15,913 nucleotides of DNA from JAJYZP01 sp049964535 (GCA_049964535.1 JBMFXG010000043.1:1-15913); one strand, 5' to 3'; positions 1 through 8,316 are shown, counted from the first letter of the stretch. Numbers and translations are program-made. Notes: generated by a model from the letters alone, not told the origin.

Positions 1-2
1 AG

Positions 3-146
3 GCAAAAGTCGTCGCTGGCACAAAGGTCTACGAGCTGGACGGTACGGGGATGACTCCGGAACAACTCCTCCGCCAAATCCACATCTTGGTCCAAAGGAT
101 CAATCACCAAGGTGATATCGTTGCCTCAGTCTCCACGCTCTCATGA
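3..146 (+). CDS. C-terminal fragment of an unidentified protein (5' end outside window)
   Basis: An open frame enters from the left edge and ends at TGA 144-146, giving 47 residues that finish in DIVASVSTLS. The last four bases form an ATGA overlap with the ATG of the next gene, so the two are probably translationally coupled in one operon. I do not recognise the family from this tail. The closing pattern (a helix, then G-x-x-V-x-x-V-S-x-L) loosely resembles the end of a NodB-type deacetylase barrel, which would make a tandem deacetylase pair, but this is only a guess. The frame is supported by the clean overlap and by codon use like the neighbours. Confidence 0.5.
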   Translation, partial: AKVVAGTKVYELDGTGMTPEQLLRQIHILVQRINHQGDIVASVSTLS

Positions 147-877
147 GAAGCTCTCGATCTGCTCGCCACCTAAGAACAGGAGCCATGACGGCCGCCTCTC
201 TCGGAGTTTTCCTCCGCTACGGGCCAGCCTTAAGCAGCATTGCGGCGCTTCGACGCGGACCATATCGATATCTCCTGGGCGAGGGTCGCAACGATCACCT
301 AGCTCTCACGTTCGACGACGGCCCCGATCCGCTCTCCACTCCGCTCATTCTGAAAGAGCTCGATCGTCTCTCTATCACTGCAACTTTCTTTATGCTCGGA
401 TCGATGGCCGAAGCAAACCCTTCGGTAGTGCATGAGGTTCTGAGTGCCGGACACGAAGTCGCAGTGCACGGCAATTGGCATCGTAACCACCTCTTTCGAA
501 GCGCTCGTACTATTCGCTACGATATCGAACGAGCCGTCGGTACCATTGGTGCCATCTGTGGAACCACTCCAACCTACTTTCGGCCACCTTATGGAGTTGC
601 GACCCGACCAACGCTGTTAACTGCTTCGCAGCTCGCCCTCAAACCGGTACTGTGGGGAGCTTGGGGACGAGATTGGCGACGCCTTGCCACGCCAACCTCA
701 GTCCTCCACGATGTCACAAAGGACCTACGCCCTGGCACGACCATCTTGTTGCACGACGCCGACTGCACCTCGTATCCCGGCTCGTTTCGAGCCACACTCG
801 GTGCCCTGAGACCGCTGTTCGAACTCTGCCAAGAGAACCGGCTCCAGCTCGGACCCTTGCGCGAACACGGCTTCTAA
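143..877 (+). CDS. Polysaccharide deacetylase (NodB homology domain, carbohydrate esterase family 4)
   Basis: This is a probable metal-dependent de-N-acetylase of cell-wall or extracellular glycans. All five CE4 motifs are visible: TFDDGPD with the D58/D59 pair (catalytic base and metal ligand), HGNWH at 109-113 (the usual H-x3-H metal ligands), RPPYG at 147-151, DW at 177-178 and LLHD at 202-205 (catalytic His204). The protein is 244 residues, a single NodB domain with a short N-terminal lead. There is no clear cleavable signal peptide; a weakly hydrophobic stretch around residues 17-36 could be a membrane anchor. The ATG at 143 overlaps the previous stop as ATGA. An alternative ATG at 185 has AGGAG only 2 nt before it, too close for good ribosome binding, so I prefer 143. 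It converges on the AI-2E transporter gene, 41 bp away. The substrate (peptidoglycan, chitin-like polymer or capsule) cannot be told from sequence. Confidence 0.9.
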   Translation: MRSSRSARHLRTGAMTAASLGVFLRYGPALSSIAALRRGPYRYLLGEGRNDHLALTFDDGPDPLSTPLILKELDRLSITATFFMLGSMAEANPSVVHEVLSAGHEVAVHGNWHRNHLFRSARTIRYDIERAVGTIGAICGTTPTYFRPPYGVATRPTLLTASQLALKPVLWGAWGRDWRRLATPTSVLHDVTKDLRPGTTILLHDADCTSYPGSFRATLGALRPLFELCQENRLQLGPLREHGF

Positions 878-918
878 CGGAAGACCGAATCCTCGAGCTC
901 CTCGCAACTGAGTACGAG

Positions 919-2040
919 TTACGAAGACGTCGACCGATCATCTCCACGACGCTCATCGAGGAGAGCTGTAGAAGATGAGCTAGCCTGATTGAGCAGTAGC
1001 AAGCGACGAGAGAGTCGATCCTGCCAGATCGAACGAGCGACTACCTGAGCCGCGCTCGCAACGGGAATTGCCAGCAACGCACCCTCGATGTGGGCGAGTT
1101 GAGCGCCGATGAGTACCGAAAGTAAGATCCACAATGGATTCAGCTTTACTGCACGTGAGAAGACAAGCGGGTTCAAAACGTGATTCTCGATCTGTTGATA
1201 CACGAGAAAGACGATGAGCACGACCACGCCATCGAACTGAGAGTGCAGTAGTGCCACGATCACAGTCGGAACTCCAGCCAGGAGTCCTCCTACCAGAGGA
1301 AGAAGATCAACGAGCCCGACCCAGACCGCAAGTACTCCAGCGTATGGTACGCCAAGTAGTGCCAGGGTAATCCCGATTACAAGACCTGCTATTGCCGAGG
1401 TAGCAAGGTTACCAAGCAGGTATCGAGTGACCGAACGACTCATCTCCTTTCTCAGCTCCTCTGCTCTCTGAGCAACTTCCGGTGTCATCAAGCCCAGAAC
1501 CGATTTGATGATCAATGGACCTTCTAGAGAGAGAAAGACCGCCAAGATGAAGATCGTTGCAAGATTCACAACGGTTGAAACGACTCGCTTCGCTGCGAGG
1601 TACGCGGGTGATGCAGCAGAGGAGAGAATCTGCGTGAGCTTGATGGACGTGTTATGCAGGTAGCTCTGGAGATGCAAGGCAACGAGGAGGTGGGCCAACT
1701 GACCGTGGTTCTGAGAGAGCGTCGAGACCAAATGTGGAAGTTGGTGAGCGAAACGGACTGCTGCGGAGTAGATCGGCACAGTCAGGAAGAAAACGATAGC
1801 GACAACGAGAGCGAGAATAACAACGAAGACGGTCGTGACAGAGAGCGAACGTCGCATCTTTCCTCGAATGAGCAACTTAACACCAGGCTCAGCAATGACA
1901 GCCAGGACCAAGCTAACAAGAACCTCAAGAAGAAGATGGCGAAGCGACCATAGGAGTGCAGCCGAAACAAAAACGAGCACTGCAGTGACTTCGATCAAAA
2001 CATAGCGTCGCAGTTCGGGCAACCTATCTCGCAGACTCAT
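919..2040 (-). CDS. AI-2E family transporter (PF01594, YdiK/PerM type)
   Basis: A 373-residue multi-pass membrane protein. Two or three hydrophobic segments come early (RRYVLIEVTAVLVF onward, then VTTVFVVILALVVAI). A more polar stretch of about 70 residues follows, then a C-terminal membrane domain containing the family-typical GVPYAGVLAVWVGLVDLLP and a GG-LLAGVPTVIVALL region. Family members are described as exporters of AI-2 or of other small molecules or ions; the substrate here is unknown. The tail ends in a Ser/Arg/Asp-rich cytoplasmic stretch. The frame could extend to an ATG at 2061, but an excellent Shine-Dalgarno (GGGGAAGGA) lies inside that extension, 6 nt before the ATG at 2040, which decides the start. 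It is divergent from the YbhN-type gene at 2108. Confidence 0.9.
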   Translation of the reverse strand: MSLRDRLPELRRYVLIEVTAVLVFVSAALLWSLRHLLLEVLVSLVLAVIAEPGVKLLIRGKMRRSLSVTTVFVVILALVVAIVFFLTVPIYSAAVRFAHQLPHLVSTLSQNHGQLAHLLVALHLQSYLHNTSIKLTQILSSAASPAYLAAKRVVSTVVNLATIFILAVFLSLEGPLIIKSVLGLMTPEVAQRAEELRKEMSRSVTRYLLGNLATSAIAGLVIGITLALLGVPYAGVLAVWVGLVDLLPLVGGLLAGVPTVIVALLHSQFDGVVVLIVFLVYQQIENHVLNPLVFSRAVKLNPLWILLSVLIGAQLAHIEGALLAIPVASAAQVVARSIWQDRLSRRLLLLNQASSSSTALLDERRGDDRSTSS

Positions 2041-2046
2041 GGTCGG

Positions 2047-2055
2047 TCCTTCCCC
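2047..2055 (-). promoter_or_regulatory. Shine-Dalgarno that decides the AI-2E transporter start
   Basis: On the minus strand GGGGAAGGA stands 6 nt upstream of ATG 2040-2038. It falls within the coding extension that would result from using the earlier ATG at 2061, so the later start is favoured. Confidence 0.65.
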
Positions 2056-2095
2056 AAACACCGATCGGCGGCGTCACGAAGCGTTGAAGAGATCC

Positions 2096-2101
2096 TAGAA
2101 T
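2096..2101 (+). promoter_or_regulatory. Candidate -10 box for a leaderless transcript of the YbhN-type gene
   Basis: TAGAAT matches the actinobacterial TANNNT -10 pattern and ends 6 nt before the GTG at 2108, so the expected transcription start is the G of the start codon. There is no Shine-Dalgarno before this GTG, as expected for a leaderless mRNA. No good -35 is seen (GTCACG at 17-bp spacing). Confidence 0.45.
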
Positions 2102-2102
2102 A
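2097..2102 (-). promoter_or_regulatory. Candidate minus-strand -10 box for the AI-2E transporter, overlapping the plus-strand one
   Basis: Read on the minus strand this is TATTCT, a TANNNT match sharing five bases with the plus-strand -10. Initiation would fall near 2090 and give a leader of about 50 nt carrying the Shine-Dalgarno at 2047-2055. A single symmetric element could therefore drive both divergent genes. Confidence 0.35.
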
Positions 2103-2107
2103 AAGTC

Positions 2108-3259
2108 GTGCCGCGTGCATCATGGCGTCGCACCCCAACGAGCAAGAGACGGACGAGACGCCACTTGGAATCCCCAAAAAGGCTAAAGATCAAAGGTACC
2201 CAGCGGTCGACATCCCGACTCATTCGACGCTTCGCTCTTCGAGGACTCTGGGGCTTTGTCGCTCTCATTGTTATTGAGTACTTCGTTCTCCCTGAGCTCT
2301 CGGGGGCACAGCGAGCGCTCTCGCTCATCAGCCAGGCAAACTACGCCCTCATCACCGCTGGTATCATCGCTGAGGCCGCAGCGCTCTACTCTTTTGCCAA
2401 GCTGACCGAGGTCATGGTGCCACGGCCCCGGCCTTCACTATGGACCTTGCTTCGCATCGATCTCGCCTCGCTCTCGGTCTCTCACGTCCTTCCCGGAGGC
2501 ACCGCTTCGGGTTCTGGACTTTCACTTCGGCTACTCTCCTCAGCCGGCCTCAGGACGACCGACGCAGGATTCGCGATCGCAACGCAGGGGATCGGATCGG
2601 CCGTCGTTTTAAACCTGATTTTATGGATATCGCTCATCATCTCAATACCTATCAACGGATTCAACTCGCTCTACCTCTCTGTCGCACTCCTCGGTGTCGT
2701 CGTCATCGCTCTCTTCGGTGGCCTCATCCTTCTCTTTACCCGAGGCGAGGAGAGAGTTGCTCAGATACTCGATCGCCTGAGAACACGAGTTCCTTATCTG
2801 AGCCGCTTCGACTTTACGACTGCGGTAAAGCGAATTGCAGAACGCCTCAACGATCTTCGCTCGGATCCGGTCCTTCTCCGTGGCGGTATCTTCTGGGCGA
2901 CCATGAACTGGCTTTTCGATGCTGCCTGCCTCTGGCTTATGCTCGCCGCCTTCGGCCGCTGGGTAGACCCCGACTCCCTGCTTGTCGCCTACGCAATTGC
3001 TAACGTCTTGGCCGTCCTACCGCTCACCCCAGGAGGTCTCGGTGTCGTAGAAGCGTTTGCTACGCTCGCTCTCGTCAAGTTCTTCGGCACACCGAGATCG
3101 ATCGCAATTCTTGGAGTCATAGCCTGGAGACTCTTCAATTTCTGGCTACCGATTCCAGTTGGTGTCGGATCGTACATCTCGCTCAAGATCTCCGCTGGCG
3201 AAGCCCCGGAGGACGTGACCATGGAGCTCGACAAGCTCAAGCTCGATCCACCTGAGTAG
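2108..3259 (+). CDS. Lysylphosphatidylglycerol synthase transmembrane / YbhN (UPF0104) family protein
   Basis: A 383-residue integral membrane protein of the LPG_synthase_TM family (PF03706). A basic, probably cytoplasmic N-terminus of about 45 residues precedes roughly eight hydrophobic segments. Two family signatures are visible: HVLPGGTASGSG at 126-137, and LPLTPGGLGVVEAF starting at L304 (the PGGLG-x-x-E motif). It lacks the soluble aminoacyl-transferase domain of MprF, so lysyl-PG synthesis cannot be assumed. Stand-alone members are usually annotated as flippase-like or of unknown function. The start is GTG 2108, supported by a -10 box positioned for leaderless transcription; no in-frame ATG lies near the N-terminus. 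The gene ends 13 bp from the convergent Ppx/GppA gene with no hairpin between them. Confidence 0.85.
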   Translation: MPRASWRRTPTSKRRTRRHLESPKRLKIKGTQRSTSRLIRRFALRGLWGFVALIVIEYFVLPELSGAQRALSLISQANYALITAGIIAEAAALYSFAKLTEVMVPRPRPSLWTLLRIDLASLSVSHVLPGGTASGSGLSLRLLSSAGLRTTDAGFAIATQGIGSAVVLNLILWISLIISIPINGFNSLYLSVALLGVVVIALFGGLILLFTRGEERVAQILDRLRTRVPYLSRFDFTTAVKRIAERLNDLRSDPVLLRGGIFWATMNWLFDAACLWLMLAAFGRWVDPDSLLVAYAIANVLAVLPLTPGGLGVVEAFATLALVKFFGTPRSIAILGVIAWRLFNFWLPIPVGVGSYISLKISAGEAPEDVTMELDKLKLDPPE

Positions 3260-3272
3260 CGCAACAAACTCT

Positions 3273-4976
3273 TTACAGATCTGAACCGACGACCTTAGCG
3301 ACGACATCGACACGAATCCGACGACCGAGAACCGACTCCAAGAGCGAGCCTTTCTTGCGGATACCGTTGATCTCATGGGTGATATCGGACTCTGTATTGA
3401 CGACTAGGGCCAACTCGTCGGAGGAGATCTCGGTAGAGACCGATCGAACGCTGCCTTGGTGAGCTCGATCCAAAGCGTCGGCGACACGCAAAAGCCCCAA
3501 CTGAGCCGGGATCCGCTCTCGCCGCTGAGGAGGTATGGCGCCAAGAGTCTGATGCTCAGCGAGCTTCGGTGACCCTTTCTTGTGATAACGGACGAGCGTC
3601 GAGAGTATCGCCCGCTCTTCAGCAGTAAAGCCCCGCAGATCGACCGATTCGACGAGATAGGCGGAGTGTCGGTCATGGCCATCTTGGGAGACGGCCTCGC
3701 CTATGTCGTGCAGAAGTGCTGCACAAAAGAGCAGTTCGAGATCGGATCGATCGAGATGCAGTACTCCCCCAAGCGCGTCGCCAAGTTGCGTTGTGAGCCT
3801 CGCAACGTGTTCGACATGGGCAGTTGATGCAAGGAATCGTCCAGCTACCGCTCGTATCGAGCCAAGCCGTAACTCACCAACGTCGTAGGTGAACTCAAAA
3901 TCGTTCCTCCGAGACAGCGCATCTAAGACGATACCTTCACGCATGGCCCACGGTGAAGCGAGGATCGTCTCGAGACCGCTCATGTCCAAGATCTCACAGA
4001 GTACGAGGTAGCCAATAGGGAGCTGGTCGTTGCGTTTCTCGTCAATACCGAGCCGACGAAGTCGCTGCTGAGGGGTTGAGGCAGAGATCAGAGTCGAAAG
4101 AGCGAGTACGTCTTCGGCGCTCACCTCACGGATACCACGGGGCACGGTCGTCTCTAGCTTCCGACTCTCACGTTTGTGACGTTCATCATCGGCCAAGGCA
4201 ACGATCGTGTTCAAAGTTCCCGAGGAGACGATCAAGCGATTCGGTTGGAACTCCACGATCCGACGTACAAAGGGTTCAAGGTGCTCCCGAATATAGCTCC
4301 TGATCTCTCTCCTCTCCGGGTCCCAGAGTGGATCGTGGTGGGGAAACTTCGACATCAGCCGACCGACACCGAGACGCAGAGAGGTGCCACAGTACTGTTG
4401 CCACTGATCCCCAATGGACATCTCGAGCGATCCTCCACCGAGATCGGCGGTCACGACCGGTATCGTACCGATTGGCAGGGCAGAACGGATAGCGAGATAG
4501 ATCAGCTCCGCCTCTCGAAAACCAGAGATGACTGAGACCTTGAGACCCGTCGCACGCTCGATCGCCCCGACCATCTCCTCACAGTTCTCTGCCTCTCGAA
4601 ATGCAGCGGTCGCACAGACTGTAAACTCCCAGCAGCCAAGAGTCTCCGCCATCGAACGGAAACGGCGTACTACCTCGACAGCACGTTGAATGGAGGCCAT
4701 CGAGAAACGTCCGGAGACCCCTACCTCCTCACCGAGACGGAGCATCTCCTTCTCAGAGATCAAGATATCGAAACTTCGATCTGCATGTGCCCGCACCACG
4801 AGCAGGTGGAACGAGTTCGAACCGAGATCGAGCGCACCCACGATTGGATCTGGGGACGGCGGAGACGCTCCGTTCTTAGCGGACTCTGGGGTCAACCGCT
4901 GCGTCGTGGAGCGCGAGAGCGCGCTCGCTACGCTTGCAGTTACACCCGAGCTTCTGCGTGGTCGTGCATTGACCAT
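3273..4976 (-). CDS. ppx: Ppx/GppA family phosphatase with C-terminal HD domain (exopolyphosphatase)
   Basis: It probably removes terminal phosphates from polyphosphate, and may also act on pppGpp. At 567 residues it is somewhat longer than E. coli Ppx. An Ala/Ser-rich, poorly conserved lead (1-43) is followed by the ASKHA-type fold: DLGSNS from D50, CATAAFREAEN (the catalytic-Glu region), GFREAELIY, TADLGGGSLEM (phosphate-binding loop) and SLRLGVGRL. An HD-type helical domain follows, with ALLHDIGEA (H423, D424) and VRYHKKGSPK, the layout of long Ppx proteins rather than short actinobacterial Ppx. The ATG at 4976 lies 16 nt after the stop of the CYTH gene, with GGTGG 7 nt upstream as a modest ribosome site. 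It is the last gene of the ppk1-CYTH-ppx cassette. Ppx and GppA activities cannot be separated by eye. Confidence 0.88.
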   Translation of the reverse strand: MVNARPRRSSGVTASVASALSRSTTQRLTPESAKNGASPPSPDPIVGALDLGSNSFHLLVVRAHADRSFDILISEKEMLRLGEEVGVSGRFSMASIQRAVEVVRRFRSMAETLGCWEFTVCATAAFREAENCEEMVGAIERATGLKVSVISGFREAELIYLAIRSALPIGTIPVVTADLGGGSLEMSIGDQWQQYCGTSLRLGVGRLMSKFPHHDPLWDPERREIRSYIREHLEPFVRRIVEFQPNRLIVSSGTLNTIVALADDERHKRESRKLETTVPRGIREVSAEDVLALSTLISASTPQQRLRRLGIDEKRNDQLPIGYLVLCEILDMSGLETILASPWAMREGIVLDALSRRNDFEFTYDVGELRLGSIRAVAGRFLASTAHVEHVARLTTQLGDALGGVLHLDRSDLELLFCAALLHDIGEAVSQDGHDRHSAYLVESVDLRGFTAEERAILSTLVRYHKKGSPKLAEHQTLGAIPPQRRERIPAQLGLLRVADALDRAHQGSVRSVSTEISSDELALVVNTESDITHEINGIRKKGSLLESVLGRRIRVDVVAKVVGSDL

Positions 4977-4992
4977 ATTGCTACCACCGCTT

Positions 4993-6153
4993 TCAACGTC
5001 TTTCGGAGCCTAGCTCGAAGTACGTACGCAAGAAGATCTCGTAGCCTCTCCGAACAGCCTCTCGATCGGATCGTGCAATCGCCGCAGCGAGACAGCGATC
5101 GACCTCTCCCAACCCTGACTTCATACAATCGAGTGGCGGCCCAAGCCGCCCTTCGAGAACCTCACCCTCTCCAGACTCTTCGAAGTCTGCAACTCCATCG
5201 CAGAGCGTCGCCACCCACTGCTGCTCCGCCATACTAGGGAAGGGACTCGTTACTGCATCCGGACCGCTTCGCTGCTCGGCTAGCACCAGGTAAGCCAGCG
5301 TGCCCCCACAGAGGGCGAGCACAGAGCGAGGAAGGCTCCATCGCCAACCTTGAGCTATCAGCCAAGCAAGCATCTCTAGAGCGTTCCAGACCATCTCCTC
5401 TGCGGATCCTAGACCACATGCTCCGAGGCGTACCTTGAGACCGAGCACGCGTTGGTAGTCGAAATCCGGAGTCGAAGGACGATCTTCCTGATGCTCGACC
5501 TCCGTAGTGTTGCCAAGCGCTCGCTCGAGTTTACTCCGCGACGATGGCCGACCCCCTTGCGCAGTCAGTCTATGAAAAAGTGCTACAGCGTTCTCGCTCA
5601 TTACACCCTGCAAGGATTCGATCTCGACTTCAACGAAGTGACCTAGGCTCGGCTCAAAAATCGAGACATCATCGACGTCCACCTCCGCTTCTGCACGATC
5701 GCCGGGCGTGGCAACAATGAAGGTAGACCGATCGGTACGAATCAACGCCAAAGAGGTCAACGGTCGAAGCCCACCGAAGACGTAGTCCAATGCGAGGAAG
5801 AGCTCGCGTGGGGGACCAGAACCGGTCCCTTCGACTTCGAACTCATCTCGAATCACACTCGCGAAGTGACCTAGGGCACGATAGGGAAGCTTGAGACACC
5901 ATCGACCAGTGGTCAGTCCTTCCGTCACGAGAGATGGTCTGGATTCGCTGGTGATGCTGGAGCGAAAGCGTAGTCCAACATTGAGTTGGGCCAACACTCC
6001 ATCGGGACTATCGAAGTATCTTGAGATTTGAGACAGCTGGCTCTCACGCACGACTTCGAGTCCCACTGCATCGATGGAGTCAAGGACGAGAGCTCGAGCG
6101 CTCTCGAGACCGAGATCTGTGAGATCGACCTTAAACTCTTCCTCCCTCGTCAT
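4993..6153 (-). CDS. CYTH-domain protein (triphosphate tunnel metalloenzyme) with unassigned C-terminal domain
   Basis: 386 residues. Residues 1-210 form a CYTH/TTM domain: the ExExK signature as E4-E6-K8 (REEEFK), R62/R64 in LRFR, K88 in CLKLPY, R102-E104-E106 in RDEFE, R139/R142, E157/D159/D161, E175-E177-E179 in FVEVEIE, and K208 in RSKLER. TTM enzymes bind triphosphates or short polyphosphate with Mg or Mn. Residues from about 225 to 386 are mostly helical with several Trp and hydrophobic runs. I do not see the conserved histidines of a CHAD domain, the usual partner of CYTH. The ATG at 6153 overlaps the ppk1 stop as ATGA, so translation is probably coupled. The 41 further in-frame residues upstream run out of frame over the ppk1 end and begin abruptly, so I discard them. 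Inference: a polyphosphate or triphosphate hydrolase or sensor serving PPK1 and Ppx. Confidence 0.85.
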   Translation of the reverse strand: MTREEEFKVDLTDLGLESARALVLDSIDAVGLEVVRESQLSQISRYFDSPDGVLAQLNVGLRFRSSITSESRPSLVTEGLTTGRWCLKLPYRALGHFASVIRDEFEVEGTGSGPPRELFLALDYVFGGLRPLTSLALIRTDRSTFIVATPGDRAEAEVDVDDVSIFEPSLGHFVEVEIESLQGVMSENAVALFHRLTAQGGRPSSRSKLERALGNTTEVEHQEDRPSTPDFDYQRVLGLKVRLGACGLGSAEEMVWNALEMLAWLIAQGWRWSLPRSVLALCGGTLAYLVLAEQRSGPDAVTSPFPSMAEQQWVATLCDGVADFEESGEGEVLEGRLGPPLDCMKSGLGEVDRCLAAAIARSDREAVRRGYEIFLRTYFELGSERR

Positions 6154-8261
6154 AACACACGCCGATCGCTGCGAGCTCGTGAGCGTTCGAACGCAGCTAC
6201 TCCGAGGAGCTCCTGGACATTGACCCCCTTCGTAGCCACGACCCTCTGCCAACCGTGCTCTGCAGTCAGGGTCCAACTCCTCTGATCGTCAGCGAGTTCC
6301 AGATCCAAGAATTCAAGCACCCGGTCCCGAAGCGCGTTCGATTCAAGAGGAAAGAGCACCTCCACCCTACGATCGAGATTACGAGTCATCAGGTCGGCCG
6401 ACGAGAGAAATACCTTGGTCGCAAGAGGATCTGGACCACCAAAGCAGTAGACACGAGAGTGCTCAAGGACGCTTCCGACGATGGAACGAACACGAATCGA
6501 CTCTGAGAGCCCCGCTATACCGGGCCGTAACGAGCAGATGCCTCGCACGATGAGATCGATCTCGACGCCCGCTTGCGAGGCTCGGTAGAGCTGGTCGATC
6601 ATCTCAGGATCGACCAGTCCGTTCACCTTGATCACGATTCGACCTTGTTCACCTTTGCGGCGTTCCGCATCGATCAACTCACTGAGATAGTTGCGAAGGA
6701 ACCGGGGGGCAAGTACAAGACGTTGATATCGTTCGGGATCGGAGAATCCAGTCAACATATTGAAGACCTCGGTCAGGTCTTCACCAAAGGCCTGCCTCGA
6801 GGTCAAGAAGCCGAAATCCTCGTACGACTTCGCCGTTCGGGCGTTGTAGTTGCCGGTTCCAAGGTGACAGTACCGCACAAGGCTCTCTCCCTCTTTTCGA
6901 ACCACGAGGATGGCCTTCAGGTGGGTCTTGAGCCCCACGAGCCCATAGACAACGTGAACACCTGCCTCCTCGAGCGTCTTTGCCCACGTGATATTCGCGA
7001 GTTCGTCAAAACGCGCCTTGACCTCGACGAGAACGGCAACCTGTTTGCCACGCTCAGCAGCTTCTACCAGTGAGTTAACGATTGTCGAATCACCAGAGGT
7101 TCGATAGAGCGTCTGCTTGATCGCCAAGACATCAGGGTCCCGAGCGGCCTGAGCTATGAAACTCTCGACCGAGAGTGAGAACGATTCGTAGGGGTGATGG
7201 ACCAGAACGTCACGATCTTTGAGAATGGAGAAGACGTCGAGCGTATCGCCGGCCTGGTCGACCAGCTCAACGGGAGGGACCGTGGGCGGCTGAGGAGATT
7301 TGAGTTCCGGTCGGTCGAGTCTGTAGAGATCCCAGAGAGCGTCCAGTCCCAGAGGTATGGCGGAGCGATAGACGTCGTCAGGGTGTATGTCGAGCTCTCG
7401 AATCAGAAGCTCAGCAACGTCTGCATCGGTGTCGGTACTCACCTCAAGTCGGACCGCACGACCAAATCTGCGACGACGAAGCTCGGTGGCCACGAGCTCG
7501 AGCAGGTCATCGGCCTCACCCTCCTCCAAGATGATATCTGCGTTACGAGTGACCCGAAAATACGAGGTTGAGACGACTTCAACGTTCGGAAACAGCATGT
7601 GGACGTTGTCTGCAATGATCTCCTCGAGTGGAACGAAACGTCCGCTCGTACCGAGCTCAACGAACCGATTGACGATCGGAGGTACTTTTACGCGGGCGAT
7701 CTTGAGCTCGGAGCGATCCGAGCTCTCGATCTGAACCACATTGTCGATACGAACCGCAAGATTAAGGGAGAGATTAGAGATGTAGGGGAAGGGGTGCGAT
7801 GGGTCGATCGCAAGCGGTGTCAAAATCGGATAGATCTCATCTGCGAAGCTTCGACGTAGAAACGCTCGCTCCTCTCGCGACGTATCTCGAACTCCGATGA
7901 TCTCGATCCCTGCCCGCTCGAGATCGCCGCAGAGCTCTCCCCACAAGGCGTGTACGCGGATAAAAAGCTTATCGAGATCTACCTTGACGCTTTGAAGCTG
8001 TTCCCTGGGAGTGCGGCCGTCGGGCGAGAGTAGGCGATGATGGGCCGCCAGCTGATCTTTAAGGCCAGCTATCCGAACCTGGAAGAACTCATCGAGACCC
8101 TGATAGAAGATGGCCAAGAACTTCAAGCGCTCGAGTGTTGGAAGCGTTTCATCGTAGGCGAGATCGAGTAAACGAGAGGCAAACTGCAACCACGAGAGCT
8201 CACGATTCGTAAAGCGAGCTGAGCCGGAGGAATCTGGGTCGAACTGATATGAAATCTCCAC
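6150..8261 (-). CDS. ppk1: Polyphosphate kinase 1 (PPK1)
   Basis: It reversibly polymerises the gamma-phosphate of ATP into polyphosphate, at or near the membrane. With the GTG start at 8261 it has 703 residues, close to the 688 of E. coli Ppk. The N-terminal domain has NRELSWL at 19-25 and LDEFFQVR at 56-63. The two phospholipase-D-like domains have the autophosphorylated histidine in HLGTGNYN (H466) and the second active-site histidine in LEHSRVYCF (H601). The frame is open to an ATG at 8336, but that start would run over the start codon of the divergent SEDS gene and add 25 residues unlike the family. The GTG matches where known Ppk N-termini lie, and a TACCTT -10 box sits 7 nt before it, compatible with a leaderless or nearly leaderless mRNA. 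It is the first gene of the cassette, with an ATGA overlap to the CYTH gene. Confidence 0.93.
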   Translation of the reverse strand: MEISYQFDPDSSGSARFTNRELSWLQFASRLLDLAYDETLPTLERLKFLAIFYQGLDEFFQVRIAGLKDQLAAHHRLLSPDGRTPREQLQSVKVDLDKLFIRVHALWGELCGDLERAGIEIIGVRDTSREERAFLRRSFADEIYPILTPLAIDPSHPFPYISNLSLNLAVRIDNVVQIESSDRSELKIARVKVPPIVNRFVELGTSGRFVPLEEIIADNVHMLFPNVEVVSTSYFRVTRNADIILEEGEADDLLELVATELRRRRFGRAVRLEVSTDTDADVAELLIRELDIHPDDVYRSAIPLGLDALWDLYRLDRPELKSPQPPTVPPVELVDQAGDTLDVFSILKDRDVLVHHPYESFSLSVESFIAQAARDPDVLAIKQTLYRTSGDSTIVNSLVEAAERGKQVAVLVEVKARFDELANITWAKTLEEAGVHVVYGLVGLKTHLKAILVVRKEGESLVRYCHLGTGNYNARTAKSYEDFGFLTSRQAFGEDLTEVFNMLTGFSDPERYQRLVLAPRFLRNYLSELIDAERRKGEQGRIVIKVNGLVDPEMIDQLYRASQAGVEIDLIVRGICSLRPGIAGLSESIRVRSIVGSVLEHSRVYCFGGPDPLATKVFLSSADLMTRNLDRRVEVLFPLESNALRDRVLEFLDLELADDQRSWTLTAEHGWQRVVATKGVNVQELLGVAAFERSRARSDRRVL

Positions 8262-8278
8262 ACCTAGTAAGGTAGGTG
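8261..8278. promoter_or_regulatory. Perfect 6-bp inverted repeat over the ppk1 start/promoter
   Basis: CACCTA-GTAAGG-TAGGTG is an exact inverted repeat with 6-bp arms and a 6-bp spacer. The minus-strand TACCTT (8269-8274, a TANNNT -10 candidate for ppk1) lies inside it, and its left arm touches the proposed GTG start at 8261-8259. It lies in the spacer between ppk1 and the divergent SEDS gene, where an operator would be expected. Six-bp arms can arise by chance, so the site is tentative. Confidence 0.35.
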
Positions 8279-8316
8279 AAAGTAGGACGCTACATGCAGT
8301 GACCGAGAGAAGATTT

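Noticed and set aside
652..978. Plus-strand 108-residue ORF over the deacetylase end
   Set aside because: It is Arg/Pro/His-rich, out of frame with the conserved CE4 motifs, and runs into the AI-2E gene.
3260..3272. Terminator between the YbhN-type gene and ppx
   Set aside because: Only 13 bp separate the two stops and no inverted repeat is present.
6154..6276. N-terminal extension of the CYTH protein to ATG 6276
   Set aside because: It is a shadow of the ppk1 3' end. The ExExK motif sits directly after the ATG at 6153, which forms an ATGA overlap.
6573..7571. Long plus-strand frames inside ppk1 (6573-7073 and 7194-7571)
   Set aside because: They are antisense to conserved PPK1 domains, a side effect of codon use. 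Their products have no recognisable motifs.
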